Origin: MWCO01 sp964488865
GTDB taxonomy: Bacteria; Myxococcota_A; Polyangia; Polyangiales; Polyangiaceae
Length of the DNA: 64,000 nucleotides
Assembly: GCA_964488865.1 (NCBI GenBank)
Contig: CAZAWR010000006.1
Span: forward strand, 145,664 to 209,663
Direction of reading: 5' to 3'
Shown here piece after piece: positions 51,465 to 60,288 of this stretch. The position numbers and the translations under genes are program-made. A model generated the notes under the pieces. That model worked only from the letters and a program-made list of their open reading frames with translations. It had not been told where the DNA came from and searched no databases. Position 1 is the stretch's first letter. The number at the start of each line of letters is the position of its first letter.

Positions 51465-52670
51465 TCAAAGAGCGCAGGCGTCCGCGGGGCTGCACTTGTC
51501 GCTGGCGCAGTTCGCGCTGTAGCACTCGTCGTCGCTGGCGCAGTCGCCGTCCAGGCGCTGCAACTGCTGGCAGACTTGGCTCGCGTCGCACACGTGGTAG
51601 GGCTGGCACCTCACGCCTGTGGCCACAGACGCACACGGCTCACCGTCGCCCGGCGCCGGGACGCACGTTCCTTCGAAGCTGCCAGTGGACTGGGGATCGG
51701 CGTCGCAGTACTCGCCAGCCGGGCATTGGTTCGGGAGACCGATGTAGCAGGCCGCCCCAGAAGCCACCGTGGGCTTGCACACCGCCTCCGCACCCGCCGC
51801 CGTCCAGTTGACCACCACGCAGGACAAGCCCGGCTTGCACCATGCGCTCGACAGGTCGCAGGTGTCGTCCTCTTCGCCGACCAGTAGCTCGGAAATCTCC
51901 CTGCACGTACCGGGCTGCGTGTCCTCGTCTTGATCGCAGTACAGACCCAACACGCACGCAGGCTCCCCACCGTTGCAGGCGTCCCCGGCCTTGCCTGGCG
52001 CCGCGCACTGCTCGAGCTCGTCGTCACAGGTCAGCCCGCTCTCGCAGGCGTCAGCGCTTTCGCACGCGGCGCCTTCGCTCTGCCGGGGAGAGCACGTACC
52101 TGGGCACGCGCCTTCGATCTTGCAGAACAGCGGGCCTTTGCACTCCATGTCCAGCGTGCAGTCGCCGCCCTCGTCCACCGTCCCCTCGAACGCCTCCTCG
52201 CAGATCTCGGGGGCCCGGTTCGTGAACATGTCGCATCCGAGCGCCGCCCACGCGTCGAAGCACGCCTCGACCTTCTCCCCATGATAGATGACCCGGCCTT
52301 CTTCCACGGCATCTTGCATGTTCGGCCAGTCGCCGTCCTCGAAGGCCCGGCCAAAGTAGCTCTCGCAGTCCATGCCAGGGAGGTAGATGCTCATGATGTC
52401 GCCAGCGCACTGCATGATAGCGTCGCATTGCAGTGCGACGATCATGTCGCGAATGTCGTCGAACGGGACACCCGTGCTGCCTCCTGAGCCTGCCGTTCCG
52501 CCGCCGCCCGACGTGCCGGCGCTTCCCCCGCTACCTGATGTGCCGGCGGTTCCTGCACTGCCGGCGGTGCCACCCGAACCTCCGCTCGACGAGTCTTCAC
52601 TCTCTCCGCCGCAAGCGGCCAGCGCGAGGGCGCACAAGAGAAGACCGTAACCAGTTGTTCTCACTCGCAT
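51465..52670 (-). CDS. Cysteine-rich lipoprotein
   Basis: 401 residues; AAGGGAGAG precedes the ATG. Leader ends in ALAAC. A Gly/Ser/Thr linker (GGSGGTAGSAGTAGTSGSGG) precedes an N-terminal helical segment (~residues 70-150) and then about six Cys-rich motifs of the Dickkopf-like type: CTLDMECKGPLFCKIEGAC, ACESADACESGLTCDDEL, ACVLGLYCDQDEDTQPGTC, CDASQVCQQL and CASDDECYSANC. Likely surface protein held together by disulphides; function unknown. It is the first gene upstream of the pseudogene remnant. Confidence 0.75.
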   Translation of the reverse strand: MRVRTTGYGLLLCALALAACGGESEDSSSGGSGGTAGSAGTAGTSGSGGSAGTSGGGGTAGSGGSTGVPFDDIRDMIVALQCDAIMQCAGDIMSIYLPGMDCESYFGRAFEDGDWPNMQDAVEEGRVIYHGEKVEACFDAWAALGCDMFTNRAPEICEEAFEGTVDEGGDCTLDMECKGPLFCKIEGACPGTCSPRQSEGAACESADACESGLTCDDELEQCAAPGKAGDACNGGEPACVLGLYCDQDEDTQPGTCREISELLVGEEDDTCDLSSAWCKPGLSCVVVNWTAAGAEAVCKPTVASGAACYIGLPNQCPAGEYCDADPQSTGSFEGTCVPAPGDGEPCASVATGVRCQPYHVCDASQVCQQLQRLDGDCASDDECYSANCASDKCSPADACAL

Positions 52671-52800
52671 AGGACTCTCCCTTCACACCGAGCGTACCGA
52701 CGATAGTTCAATTTGCCGAATTCTCTGCGGTTCGCAATGGGTTTTCCGTAACCGGATGCGAGCCAGAAGAGCAACTTGCGGACCAGAGCGTCGCTCAGCT

Positions 52801-53146
52801 TCAAGGTCGCGATCGCAGGTCGTCCTGCGGAAAGGTCGGCTCCGACGCCGGCGCGGCCAGACACGCCCCGATCGCGCCGAGCCCGAACTCGCTCGCCACG
52901 TCCTGCAACACTTCGCTCGCGTCCACACCCGTCCCCTCCCCCATCCCCACGTCGACCGGGTTGATCAGGTTGAGGTAGCACGGGCTCACGGGAGCATCGA
53001 CCGCCTTGCCTTCGTCGCCACCAGTAGAACAGAGTGCGCGCGGTCCACAGGTAGGTGAACTCGTACGCCGTGGGGTTCTCCCGCCATCCCGCGACGCGAT
53101 CGGCCGGGACGCGATACCGCTTCTCGCGCTCTTCGCAGAGATCACG
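52801..53146 (-). pseudogene. Frameshifted remnant of a conserved protein
   Basis: In the 605-bp stretch without an intact gene, two minus-strand frames look like one broken coding sequence. The first runs from RDLCEEREKRYRVPADR through TAYEFTYLWTARTLFYWW; at about 53017 a shift of one base moves the sense frame to DEGKAVDAPVSPCYLNLINP and on to EPTFPQDDLRSRP and a stop. An upstream in-frame stop (TAG at 53149) and no start codon mean the N-terminus is also lost. I do not recognise the parent family. A sequencing error at 53017 would repair only the second break. Confidence 0.5.
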
Positions 53147-53149
53147 CTA

Positions 53150-53178
53150 TTGACACCCGAGCCACGGCCCCCTACCGT
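53150..53178 (+). promoter_or_regulatory. Sigma-70-like promoter with overlapping hairpin
   Basis: TTGACA and TACCGT are separated by 17 bp, upstream of the methyltransferase gene (predicted start site about 53186, leader ~90 nt). A perfect 7-bp inverted repeat GCCACGG-CCCCCTA-CCGTGGC covers the spacer and -10 element, the place a repressor would bind. Confidence 0.45.
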
Positions 53179-53275
53179 GGCGAGTGGATGATTGTCTCGT
53201 AGATCCCTCCGAACCAACGCACGATGAGTTCGTAAGCATGCGGGTATTGATTTGCCTGCAGAAGGGATCGCTACG

Positions 53276-54052
53276 ATGACGACCGACAACTTCTGGAACT
53301 ACTTCCACGAGATCTACGAAACCCTGCCACGACAGGGTCCTGGTGACCGCGAGAGCACACTCCACGCGCTCCGCTTGCTTCCCGCGCTGACCCACGAACA
53401 CCGCATCCTCGACATCGGCTGCGGCGTGGGAGCTCAGACCCTCGACCTGGCCGGGGCAACCCAGGCCCGGATCGTGGCGACGGACAACCACGCTCCTTTT
53501 CTCGCGCTGCTCTCGGCGCATGCCTCGTCTCTCGGCCTCGAGGAACGGATGACGACGCAGGTCGCGGACATGGCAGATCTGCCCTTCCCCGATGGATCCT
53601 TCGACGTGATCTGGTCGGAGGGAGCCATCTTCATCATGGGCTTCGCGCAGGGACTGTCAGCGTGGCGTCGCCTGCTCGCTGCGGGCGGGCACATGGTGGT
53701 GTCGGAGTTCTGCTGGCTTTCTGACGACCCGCCTGCGGAAGTGCGGGAGTTGTTCGGGGACGGCAGCGACGACGTGGGTGACGTTGCGGCCCGCCGGAAG
53801 GCGATCGCGGAGAGCGGCTACACGCTGCTCCACGAGTTCATGCTGCCGGCAACCGGGTGGTGGGACAACTACTACGTTCCGCTCGGTGAAGCGCTCGGGC
53901 GTTTCCGCAAGAAGCACGAAGGAAACGCAGAGGCGCTCGCGGTCGCGGCCCGAAGCCAGCGGGAGATCGACGTGTATCGAAGGCACCCCGAGACTTTCGG
54001 TTACGTGTTTTTCGTGATGCGTCGGGACGACGGTCTGATCCCTACGCCGTGA
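53276..54052 (+). CDS. SAM-dependent methyltransferase
   Basis: 258 residues from MTTDNFWNYFHEIYETL, with AGAAGGGAT upstream. Class I methyltransferase fold: motif I ILDIGCGVGAQTLDL, DNHAPFL (motif II acidic), VADMADLPFPDGSFDVIWSEG (motif III-IV) and the post-IV LLAAGGHMVVSEF. The N-terminal Trp/Tyr-rich segment and the following FRKKHEG-containing insert resemble small-molecule or ubiquinone-type methyltransferases; the acceptor is unknown. Ends overlapping the convergent homocitrate synthase gene by 11 bp. A sigma-70-like promoter with an operator hairpin lies upstream. Confidence 0.85.
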   Translation: MTTDNFWNYFHEIYETLPRQGPGDRESTLHALRLLPALTHEHRILDIGCGVGAQTLDLAGATQARIVATDNHAPFLALLSAHASSLGLEERMTTQVADMADLPFPDGSFDVIWSEGAIFIMGFAQGLSAWRRLLAAGGHMVVSEFCWLSDDPPAEVRELFGDGSDDVGDVAARRKAIAESGYTLLHEFMLPATGWWDNYYVPLGEALGRFRKKHEGNAEALAVAARSQREIDVYRRHPETFGYVFFVMRRDDGLIPTP

Positions 54053-55172
54053 CCCAATCCCGAAGGACTGCGTCGATCTGCGCCTCCGTCAGCTCCCCGC
54101 TATCCGCCATCTCCTTGATGCGCGTCGTGATGGTCCGCAGCTCGGTCTGACCGAACTCGAGACCCAACTCCCGCGCACGGTACGCGATGGCATGCTTGCC
54201 CGTGAGTCGGCTCCCCACGATGATCTTGCGGTCCATGCCGAAGAGCCCGGGCGGAATGATCTCGTAGGACCCGGGGTTCGACACCATCGCCTTGAGGTGG
54301 ATTCCCGCCTTGTGCGAGTACGCCGTATCCCCCGTCAGGTAGTTGTTGAACGGGATGTCCACCCCCGCGATGCGCGCGATCCGCTGTTCGAGGGACCGAA
54401 GGGACTCCAACCGATACCGCGACGTGACCGACGCGGGGTCGATCGTGTACATGCGCGCAATGAACCCGCCCAGCGGCGTGATGCCCACGCGCTCCCCGAT
54501 CCCGAGGACCGAGACGTCCACGTGGGTCCCGCCCGCCGCGACAGCCTCGTAGGCGTTGGCGATGGCGCACCCGGTGTCGTTGTGCCCGTGGAACCCGATG
54601 CCGCAGGACACGGCGGCGCGGACCTCGCGAACGAGCGCGTACACCTGCCTCGGCGTGGCGATCCCCACGGTGTCCGCCAGCCCCACGCGGTGCACGCCGA
54701 GCTTCTCCGCTTCCCGGTACACCCGCAACAGGTCGACCTCGTCGCTCCGGAAGGTATCCTCCGCGGAGAACCGGACCTCGAGCCCCTTCGACAGCGCCAA
54801 CTCGATCGGAGGCGCCATCGCGTCGATGATCTGATCGATGCTCTTGCCGTGAGAGGATTCACGAAGAATCCGGCTGGTGGCGAACAGCAACCCCACCCCC
54901 TCGACCCCCGCGTCGATCGCAGCCCGCACGTCGTCCACGTGACAGCGCGTGTGCGTGATCACCCGCGCCGTGAGCCCGAGCTTCGCGATCTCGCTCGCAT
55001 CCCGCTGGGAGAGCGGCGACGCCGCCGGGCTCGTCACCTCGATGATCTCCACCCCGAACTCGTCGAGCGCCCGCGCGATCTCGATCTTGTCCTGCGTGCG
55101 GAACGACGCCCGCGCGAACTGCTCCCCTTCGCGCAACGTGCTGTCGATCAAGCTCCATGTCATCCTGCTCAT
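54042..55172 (-). CDS. Homocitrate synthase (LYS20/LysS-type)
   Basis: 376 residues from MSRMTWSLIDST. It shares the motifs of homocitrate synthases of the alpha-aminoadipate route: IDSTLREGEQFARASF, ARALDEFGVEIIEVTSPAA, EVRFSAEDTFRSDEVD, GIGFHGHNDTGCAIANAYEA and YSHKAGIHLKAMVS. It condenses acetyl-CoA with 2-oxoglutarate (or a similar 2-oxoacid); the fit to Thermus-type LysS is closer than to NifV or LeuA by eye. It starts 27 bp after the stop of the giant acyl-ligase/GNAT gene, so the two are very probably cotranscribed. No other lysine-pathway genes adjoin, so the downstream fate of homocitrate is open. Confidence 0.87.
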   Translation of the reverse strand: MSRMTWSLIDSTLREGEQFARASFRTQDKIEIARALDEFGVEIIEVTSPAASPLSQRDASEIAKLGLTARVITHTRCHVDDVRAAIDAGVEGVGLLFATSRILRESSHGKSIDQIIDAMAPPIELALSKGLEVRFSAEDTFRSDEVDLLRVYREAEKLGVHRVGLADTVGIATPRQVYALVREVRAAVSCGIGFHGHNDTGCAIANAYEAVAAGGTHVDVSVLGIGERVGITPLGGFIARMYTIDPASVTSRYRLESLRSLEQRIARIAGVDIPFNNYLTGDTAYSHKAGIHLKAMVSNPGSYEIIPPGLFGMDRKIIVGSRLTGKHAIAYRARELGLEFGQTELRTITTRIKEMADSGELTEAQIDAVLRDWVTA

Positions 55173-55199
55173 GGCGAACTCCGATGGGCTGCCCGGTGG

Positions 55200-58100
55200 T
55201 CAAACATCCTTCGCCCCACGATCTCGGTCGATCGGCTCCGTCCGAAGGTCACGCACGAGCCCCCCGAATCGAGCCTCAGGGTGATACCCGAACCGGAGCA
55301 GGTACTCGGGCCGGAAATACCCCGTCGTCACCTCTTCCACGCCACGGCTCTTCATCCGCTTCATGAACTCCCGCATCAGCCCGTCGCTGATTCCCTTCTT
55401 GCGATGCCTCAAGGACACCACGATCTTCTCCAGGAACACCCGCTCGGGCGCGACCCGCCTGTGGAACAGCCCTCCGATCACGTGCTCATCGTCGTCCACC
55501 GCGAGGAGGAACTCGTGGTCCTGCTGAAACGAAACGACCATGTTCGCCCGGTGGAACAGCCCCAGCAGGCTGCCCACGTCGCGCGGGGACATCGGCCCCC
55601 TCACCCGGAAGGTCCCTCCATCGGCATCCCGCAACGTGACCACCACGTCCGCCACCCTCGTTTGCCCCGTCGGCAGCGAAATGAGAGATGCCTGGTCCGA
55701 CGGTCTCAGGTGGCGGAACGCCATACGCGCAAGGAAGTAGTCTTCCTCGTCGTTCGGGTTCGCGGACCCGCGGACCGCCGCCACCTGCTCGCTCAGGGCC
55801 TGGCTGTCGACGGTCTGCTTGCGTACGTGGGCCATGAGCCGATCGAGCTCGGACGCGATCTTGTCTCTGGCTTCCTTGAACACGGTGTGGCGGAAAAAGC
55901 GAATGCGTGTGTCCGGGTAGCGCGCCTCGACCTCGTCGAGCCGGTAGGTTTCCCAGAGCTCGCGCAGCATGTCTCCCCTCGCCTCGATGGTGGCGCCGGG
56001 GTTGATGCCGATCCAGCGCGCGTATCGCTGGGAAGCGAAGTACACCTGCTTGGGCGTGTAGCCACGCGCCTCGATGGCCTCGAGGAAGGCGGCAACGTGC
56101 TTACCGTAAGCTCCTTCTGTGGACCGGCGCAGCAACGCGATCCCGCGGTCGAAGCCGAGGGTTTCCACGAACGCGGAGAGCAGGATGACGGGGGAAATGA
56201 GGTTCGCGATCGCGGGCGTGCTGGCCACCATGGGTTCGATGAAGGACCGCTCGAAGCGGTGCAAGAGCTCGTCCAGCCCGTCGCACGGGACGCGGTCGGA
56301 GATGGAGATGAGGCGAGCTCCTACGTGGTAGTCGTGGGAGGGAATGATGAGGTTTCCTGGGGACGGGGCGGCGAGGGCGATGGTGCCCCCGGAGCGGTCC
56401 CAGAAGTCGACGTGAGCGCCCAGCGCGCTCCAGACGAGGAAGGGCCAGAGGGTGCGAAGCCGGTCCACGGACCCGAGGCGCAGGAGGCGCGCCACTTGCC
56501 GGTCCACGGTATCGCCGTGGATGAACTCCTCGGTGAAGATGCCGTATTCGGGGAAGTAGCCACCGAACAGCTCGACCAGGGGCGGGTCGTCCCCCGCGGA
56601 CATGAGCCAGCGGATCTCCTCTCGCATCTCCGCCACGGGAAGGGACTCGGCGAGGTTGAGGGCCACGTCGAAGGACCCGCGAGACCGCGTTTGGATAGAC
56701 AGTCGGTAGACGGACTTGCCGTGCTTTGTGCCCAGGTGCGAGACCCAGAGGCTGCCCTGGGGGATCTCCCCCAGGCTCAGCAGCACGCCCTTGCCGAAGA
56801 GGAACACGGACTCCCGCACCATCGTCGTGTTGGTGATCGCGCGGAGGATGAGCTCTTTGTGCGCCGAGGGGATGTCCTCGTCGAACACCACCACCTCGCC
56901 CCAGCCGTATTCTTGCCCGGTGGCCGGGTCGAGCGCGCGGCGCACGTTGGTCCCGATGCGCACGCGGAAGCCCAGTTGCAGTAGATCGAGCTGCTCGCCC
57001 GCGTGCGCGGACACAACGGGGTCGGCGTGGAGGGTGAGCCTCGCGAGTGGGAAGCGCACGCGCGCGAACCAGGAGGGATGCGCCACAGCGTAGACGGTTA
57101 CCACGCGCATGATGCCGACGAGGGCCTCGCGCTCGGGCTTGTCGAGTGAGGGCTGGCTGGTTTCGCCGACGCGAGCCCGTGCGGACAGGCTGTCCACGAG
57201 CCTCTGCACGTGGGCATCGGGCAAGCCGGAGTCCGCCACCGCCTCGAGGTCCTCGTCCCGCAGCAAGTGAGCACCGTGGGTCCCGAGGAACCGGAGCACG
57301 GTGTGGAGCAACCGGTCCTCGGATTCTCCTGCCAGCAATGCCCGCAACGAAAGTCGAACGACGTCGGGGTCGTCAGCGTGGAGGGTGCGGTGCAGGACGG
57401 CACGGCACAGCTCGGGAATGTCGGTGTGAGCGCGGCTCAACCCGCTCTCGAGGTGTCGGACGGCGTCGGCGGCTTGCGCACCTCGGGATCGCAACAGAAC
57501 CGCCGCGGCGTGAACCGACCAAGGGGTGGGCTCACCCGAAGCCATGGCCGAGGCCAGCACGCGCAGGCGCTCCTCGTCCGGTGCAGCCCCGAAGGTGGGG
57601 ACGAGCTTGACCCGAGAGCGAGGCTCCCGACGACGGCTCACCAGCCCGCTGAACAGCTCGTCGCCGAGGAAGCGGCACAGCTCGTCGTTGCCGAGCCAGA
57701 TCGCGGGGTCGGCGAGGAGCGAACCGAGGTTCAGGGAGGGCTCGTCGGCGCGGTAGAGCAGGTCGCCCACGCGCAGCGCGCCGGGATGGCCTGGGTCGGT
57801 CCCGAGCGTGAGGCGACGATCCACCGCCCACAGCGCGCCTGCGCGAAGCGCGAGGTTTTCCTTCACCATGCCCATGTCCCGCAGGATCCAGTTGGGGAAC
57901 CGCACCTCGTGCCCGTCCACGTCGAAGGAAGTGTGGCGGTCGCCGTACATGGGTTCCCACAAGTCGCGGTAGCGGTCTCGGACGGCCTGCCGCTTGAACG
58001 TCAGCTTGGGGGTGAGCTCCCCTTGCTCCTCGGTCAGCGCGCGCGGCAGCAGCGCGAACGCGACCACGCGCTCGTAGGGGGCCAGGAACCGGTTCGCCGA

Positions 58101-59918
58101 CACCACGAGGGAGCCGAGAAGGTCTCGCAGCTCCCCCTCGGACTTCTGGCGAAGCTCCGGGTGCCCCTCGTAGTTCGGCCACAGCAGAAGCGTGTTGTGC
58201 TCGAGCTGGTCCCCGATCAAGAACGCCTGCGACACCACGTCGAAGTCCCGGTACAGGTTCTCCACGCGCTGCGGGACGATCGTCTGCCCCTTGCGGTTCT
58301 TGTAGATCTCCTTTTTCCGATCCACGAGCCGGTAGTGTCCGTCATCGTCCACGGCGACGATGTCGCCGGACGGGAACCACCCTTGGTCGTCCACGCCGCG
58401 GTTGCCGTCGTCCGGCTCGAAGTACCCGGTCATGACGTAGGGGCCGCGGATGAGAAGCTCCCCGTCGTCGGCGATGCGCAGATCGATGCCCGGCAGGGCG
58501 CAACCGATGGATCCGTCGCGGTATCCGCCCGGGGGGGTCATGGTGATGCCGCCGGTCGCCTCGGTCATGCCGTACCCGCTACACAGAGCGATGCCCGCCC
58601 GGTTCATCGCGCGAAACACGACGGGGTCGAGGTATCCCGCGGCGGATAGGCCGTGACGCATGCGCCCCCCGGTGATGGCGCGAATGCGCTCGGGCACCTG
58701 GTCGGAGTCTTCCGACCCCGCCTCCCTCACCGCCTGCTCGTACAGCTCCGTCCACTTCTTCGGCACGCTGATGAACACGGTCGGGTGCTCGGTCTTGAAG
58801 TCCTCGATCAGGGAGGCCTGAGAGGGGTTGCGAGCGAACACATAGGTTGCTCCCCAAAAGAGGGTCCCGACGAGCTCGAGCCACCGACCAAAGGTGTGAA
58901 ACAGCGGCAAGAAGCTCAGGAACACGTCCCCTTCCCCGAGCTGTGGGAGCGCATAGGCCCGGCAGAACCGTTTCGACACCGCGTTCAGCTGGGAGAACAT
59001 GATCCCCTTCGGAAGACCGGTCGTCCCCGAGGTGTACATGATCGTCGCCAGGTCATCGATGCGAGCCTCGGCGGCGCGTCGTTGGCGGAGCCCGTCGTCC
59101 ACGTCGCCGGCCTGGGCAACGAGCTGGTCGAGGGAAAGAAGGCCGTGGCGCTCGGCGGCCACGCGGTCGATGACGACGATGGACCGAAGGGCGGGAAGCT
59201 CCTGCAAAGCGGGCAGGATTTTCAGGAGTTGTTCCTCGCCGGACACCACGAGCACGCGGGATCGGCTGTGGCGCAGGATGTACTGAGCTTGGTCGCTGGT
59301 CGCGTTGGCGGGGATTCTGACGTTGACGATCCCGTTGGTCAGGCAACCGAGGTCACAGAGCGCGCTCTCGAGGGAGTTCTCAGCAAGCAGCGCCACGAAC
59401 GGGGTTTGCACACTCGACTGCGAAGGGTCCACGCCGGTGCCGTTCTCGAGCAACGAGAGCAATCCGCGGGCGATGCTCCGGGTGCGACGGGCCAACTCCG
59501 CCACGGTCACGTCGCAAGCGGCAGGACCGAGGACCCGCAGAGCAACGTGGTCTGGATCCGTTTGCTCTCGCGCGAGAAGAAGCTCGGGCATGGTGTAGTT
59601 GGCGCGTCGGACCACGCGAACGACGAGCTGCGCCCATGGCTCCGCGAGCTCCGTGGTCATGCGCTCGACGAAGCGACGACGCCTCACGTGATCGAGAAAG
59701 GCGAAGGCGGCACACCGCGCGTGGGGGCCGACGCGGGGGTGACCCAACGCCTCACAGAGAGGTTCGATGACGGAGGCCACGTCGTGCAGGTCGGAGGGAG
59801 CCATCGTTTCCATGGCTTCCTTGAACCGTCGATGTCGCGGGTCCGGGTCCAGCTCCTCGTTCCAGTCCTGGGCGAGAGTGCCAAACCGGTCTTTCCAGCT
59901 TCGATTGTCCGCCTGCAT
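55200..59918 (-). CDS. 1572-residue fusion: AMP-forming acyl ligase, helical-repeat and kinase-like regions, C-terminal GNAT
   Basis: From MQADNRSWKDR, preceded by AGAGG. Residues ~1-110 are helical; ~110-650 are an adenylating ligase with TIMYTSGTTGLPKGIMF (~292), GYGMTEATGG (~448), LVDRKKEIYKNRKGQTI (~531) and a C-terminal ELTPKLTFKR (Lys ~638 or 642). Residues ~780-985 look like HEAT-type helical repeats (AAAVLLRSRGAQAADAVRHL, DPDVVRLSLRALLA). Residues ~1030-1240 resemble a kinase-like fold: GKSVYRLSIQTRSRG, GIFTEEFIHGDTVDRQV (hinge) and PSPGNLIIPSHDYHVGA; key lysine and catalytic Asp are uncertain. Residues ~1440-1560 are a GNAT acetyltransferase (HEFLLAVDDDEHVIGGL, VVSLRHRKKGISDGLM). No carrier-protein domain is seen. 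It may acylate or acetylate a small molecule or protein; its partner gene encodes homocitrate synthase. Confidence 0.85.
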   Translation of the reverse strand: MQADNRSWKDRFGTLAQDWNEELDPDPRHRRFKEAMETMAPSDLHDVASVIEPLCEALGHPRVGPHARCAAFAFLDHVRRRRFVERMTTELAEPWAQLVVRVVRRANYTMPELLLAREQTDPDHVALRVLGPAACDVTVAELARRTRSIARGLLSLLENGTGVDPSQSSVQTPFVALLAENSLESALCDLGCLTNGIVNVRIPANATSDQAQYILRHSRSRVLVVSGEEQLLKILPALQELPALRSIVVIDRVAAERHGLLSLDQLVAQAGDVDDGLRQRRAAEARIDDLATIMYTSGTTGLPKGIMFSQLNAVSKRFCRAYALPQLGEGDVFLSFLPLFHTFGRWLELVGTLFWGATYVFARNPSQASLIEDFKTEHPTVFISVPKKWTELYEQAVREAGSEDSDQVPERIRAITGGRMRHGLSAAGYLDPVVFRAMNRAGIALCSGYGMTEATGGITMTPPGGYRDGSIGCALPGIDLRIADDGELLIRGPYVMTGYFEPDDGNRGVDDQGWFPSGDIVAVDDDGHYRLVDRKKEIYKNRKGQTIVPQRVENLYRDFDVVSQAFLIGDQLEHNTLLLWPNYEGHPELRQKSEGELRDLLGSLVVSANRFLAPYERVVAFALLPRALTEEQGELTPKLTFKRQAVRDRYRDLWEPMYGDRHTSFDVDGHEVRFPNWILRDMGMVKENLALRAGALWAVDRRLTLGTDPGHPGALRVGDLLYRADEPSLNLGSLLADPAIWLGNDELCRFLGDELFSGLVSRRREPRSRVKLVPTFGAAPDEERLRVLASAMASGEPTPWSVHAAAVLLRSRGAQAADAVRHLESGLSRAHTDIPELCRAVLHRTLHADDPDVVRLSLRALLAGESEDRLLHTVLRFLGTHGAHLLRDEDLEAVADSGLPDAHVQRLVDSLSARARVGETSQPSLDKPEREALVGIMRVVTVYAVAHPSWFARVRFPLARLTLHADPVVSAHAGEQLDLLQLGFRVRIGTNVRRALDPATGQEYGWGEVVVFDEDIPSAHKELILRAITNTTMVRESVFLFGKGVLLSLGEIPQGSLWVSHLGTKHGKSVYRLSIQTRSRGSFDVALNLAESLPVAEMREEIRWLMSAGDDPPLVELFGGYFPEYGIFTEEFIHGDTVDRQVARLLRLGSVDRLRTLWPFLVWSALGAHVDFWDRSGGTIALAAPSPGNLIIPSHDYHVGARLISISDRVPCDGLDELLHRFERSFIEPMVASTPAIANLISPVILLSAFVETLGFDRGIALLRRSTEGAYGKHVAAFLEAIEARGYTPKQVYFASQRYARWIGINPGATIEARGDMLRELWETYRLDEVEARYPDTRIRFFRHTVFKEARDKIASELDRLMAHVRKQTVDSQALSEQVAAVRGSANPNDEEDYFLARMAFRHLRPSDQASLISLPTGQTRVADVVVTLRDADGGTFRVRGPMSPRDVGSLLGLFHRANMVVSFQQDHEFLLAVDDDEHVIGGLFHRRVAPERVFLEKIVVSLRHRKKGISDGLMREFMKRMKSRGVEEVTTGYFRPEYLLRFGYHPEARFGGLVRDLRTEPIDRDRGAKDV

Positions 59919-60020
59919 CCAACGACCTCTCGTGGTTCTCGTCTCGTTCGGCCGGGGTTTGGTCCGGTGTCGAAGGCCCGCCCGCATTGTCCGAGGTGTA
60001 ACGATAGCCGGGCTGATACG

Positions 60021-60042
60021 CCGGCATCCTGACAGATGCCGG
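60021..60042. promoter_or_regulatory. Inverted repeat in 370-bp divergent region
   Basis: CCGGCATC-CTGACA-GATGCCGG has perfect 8-bp arms, 104 bp upstream of the giant gene's start on the minus strand and 247 bp upstream of the CBS gene. No gene lies in 59919-60288. It could be an operator or a leader hairpin. Confidence 0.3.
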
Positions 60043-60288
60043 TCCGGGCCAGCAGGTAGCGAGGTCACCACCCGATGCCCGAAAGCCCGGTTCGGGGTAG
60101 CCTACAACGACCTTGCGCGACCGGGGAGCGACGATTGGCCTGACCCGGTCCCCACCGCGCGGCTTGACGGAGCGGGTGGGGCGCACAAGGTAGGGGACGC
60201 TTTGTCAGAATCGCGCCATGCACCCCGCTTCCGCCGGGGCGGCGCACGTTCGACGCAACCGAAGGACCGCAAGGAGACACAGACGACC

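Noticed and set aside
54192..56984. A 930-residue plus-strand open frame opposite the homocitrate synthase and giant genes
   Set aside because: Composition (His/Arg/Asp/Val) is that of antisense to a high-GC gene; no motifs.
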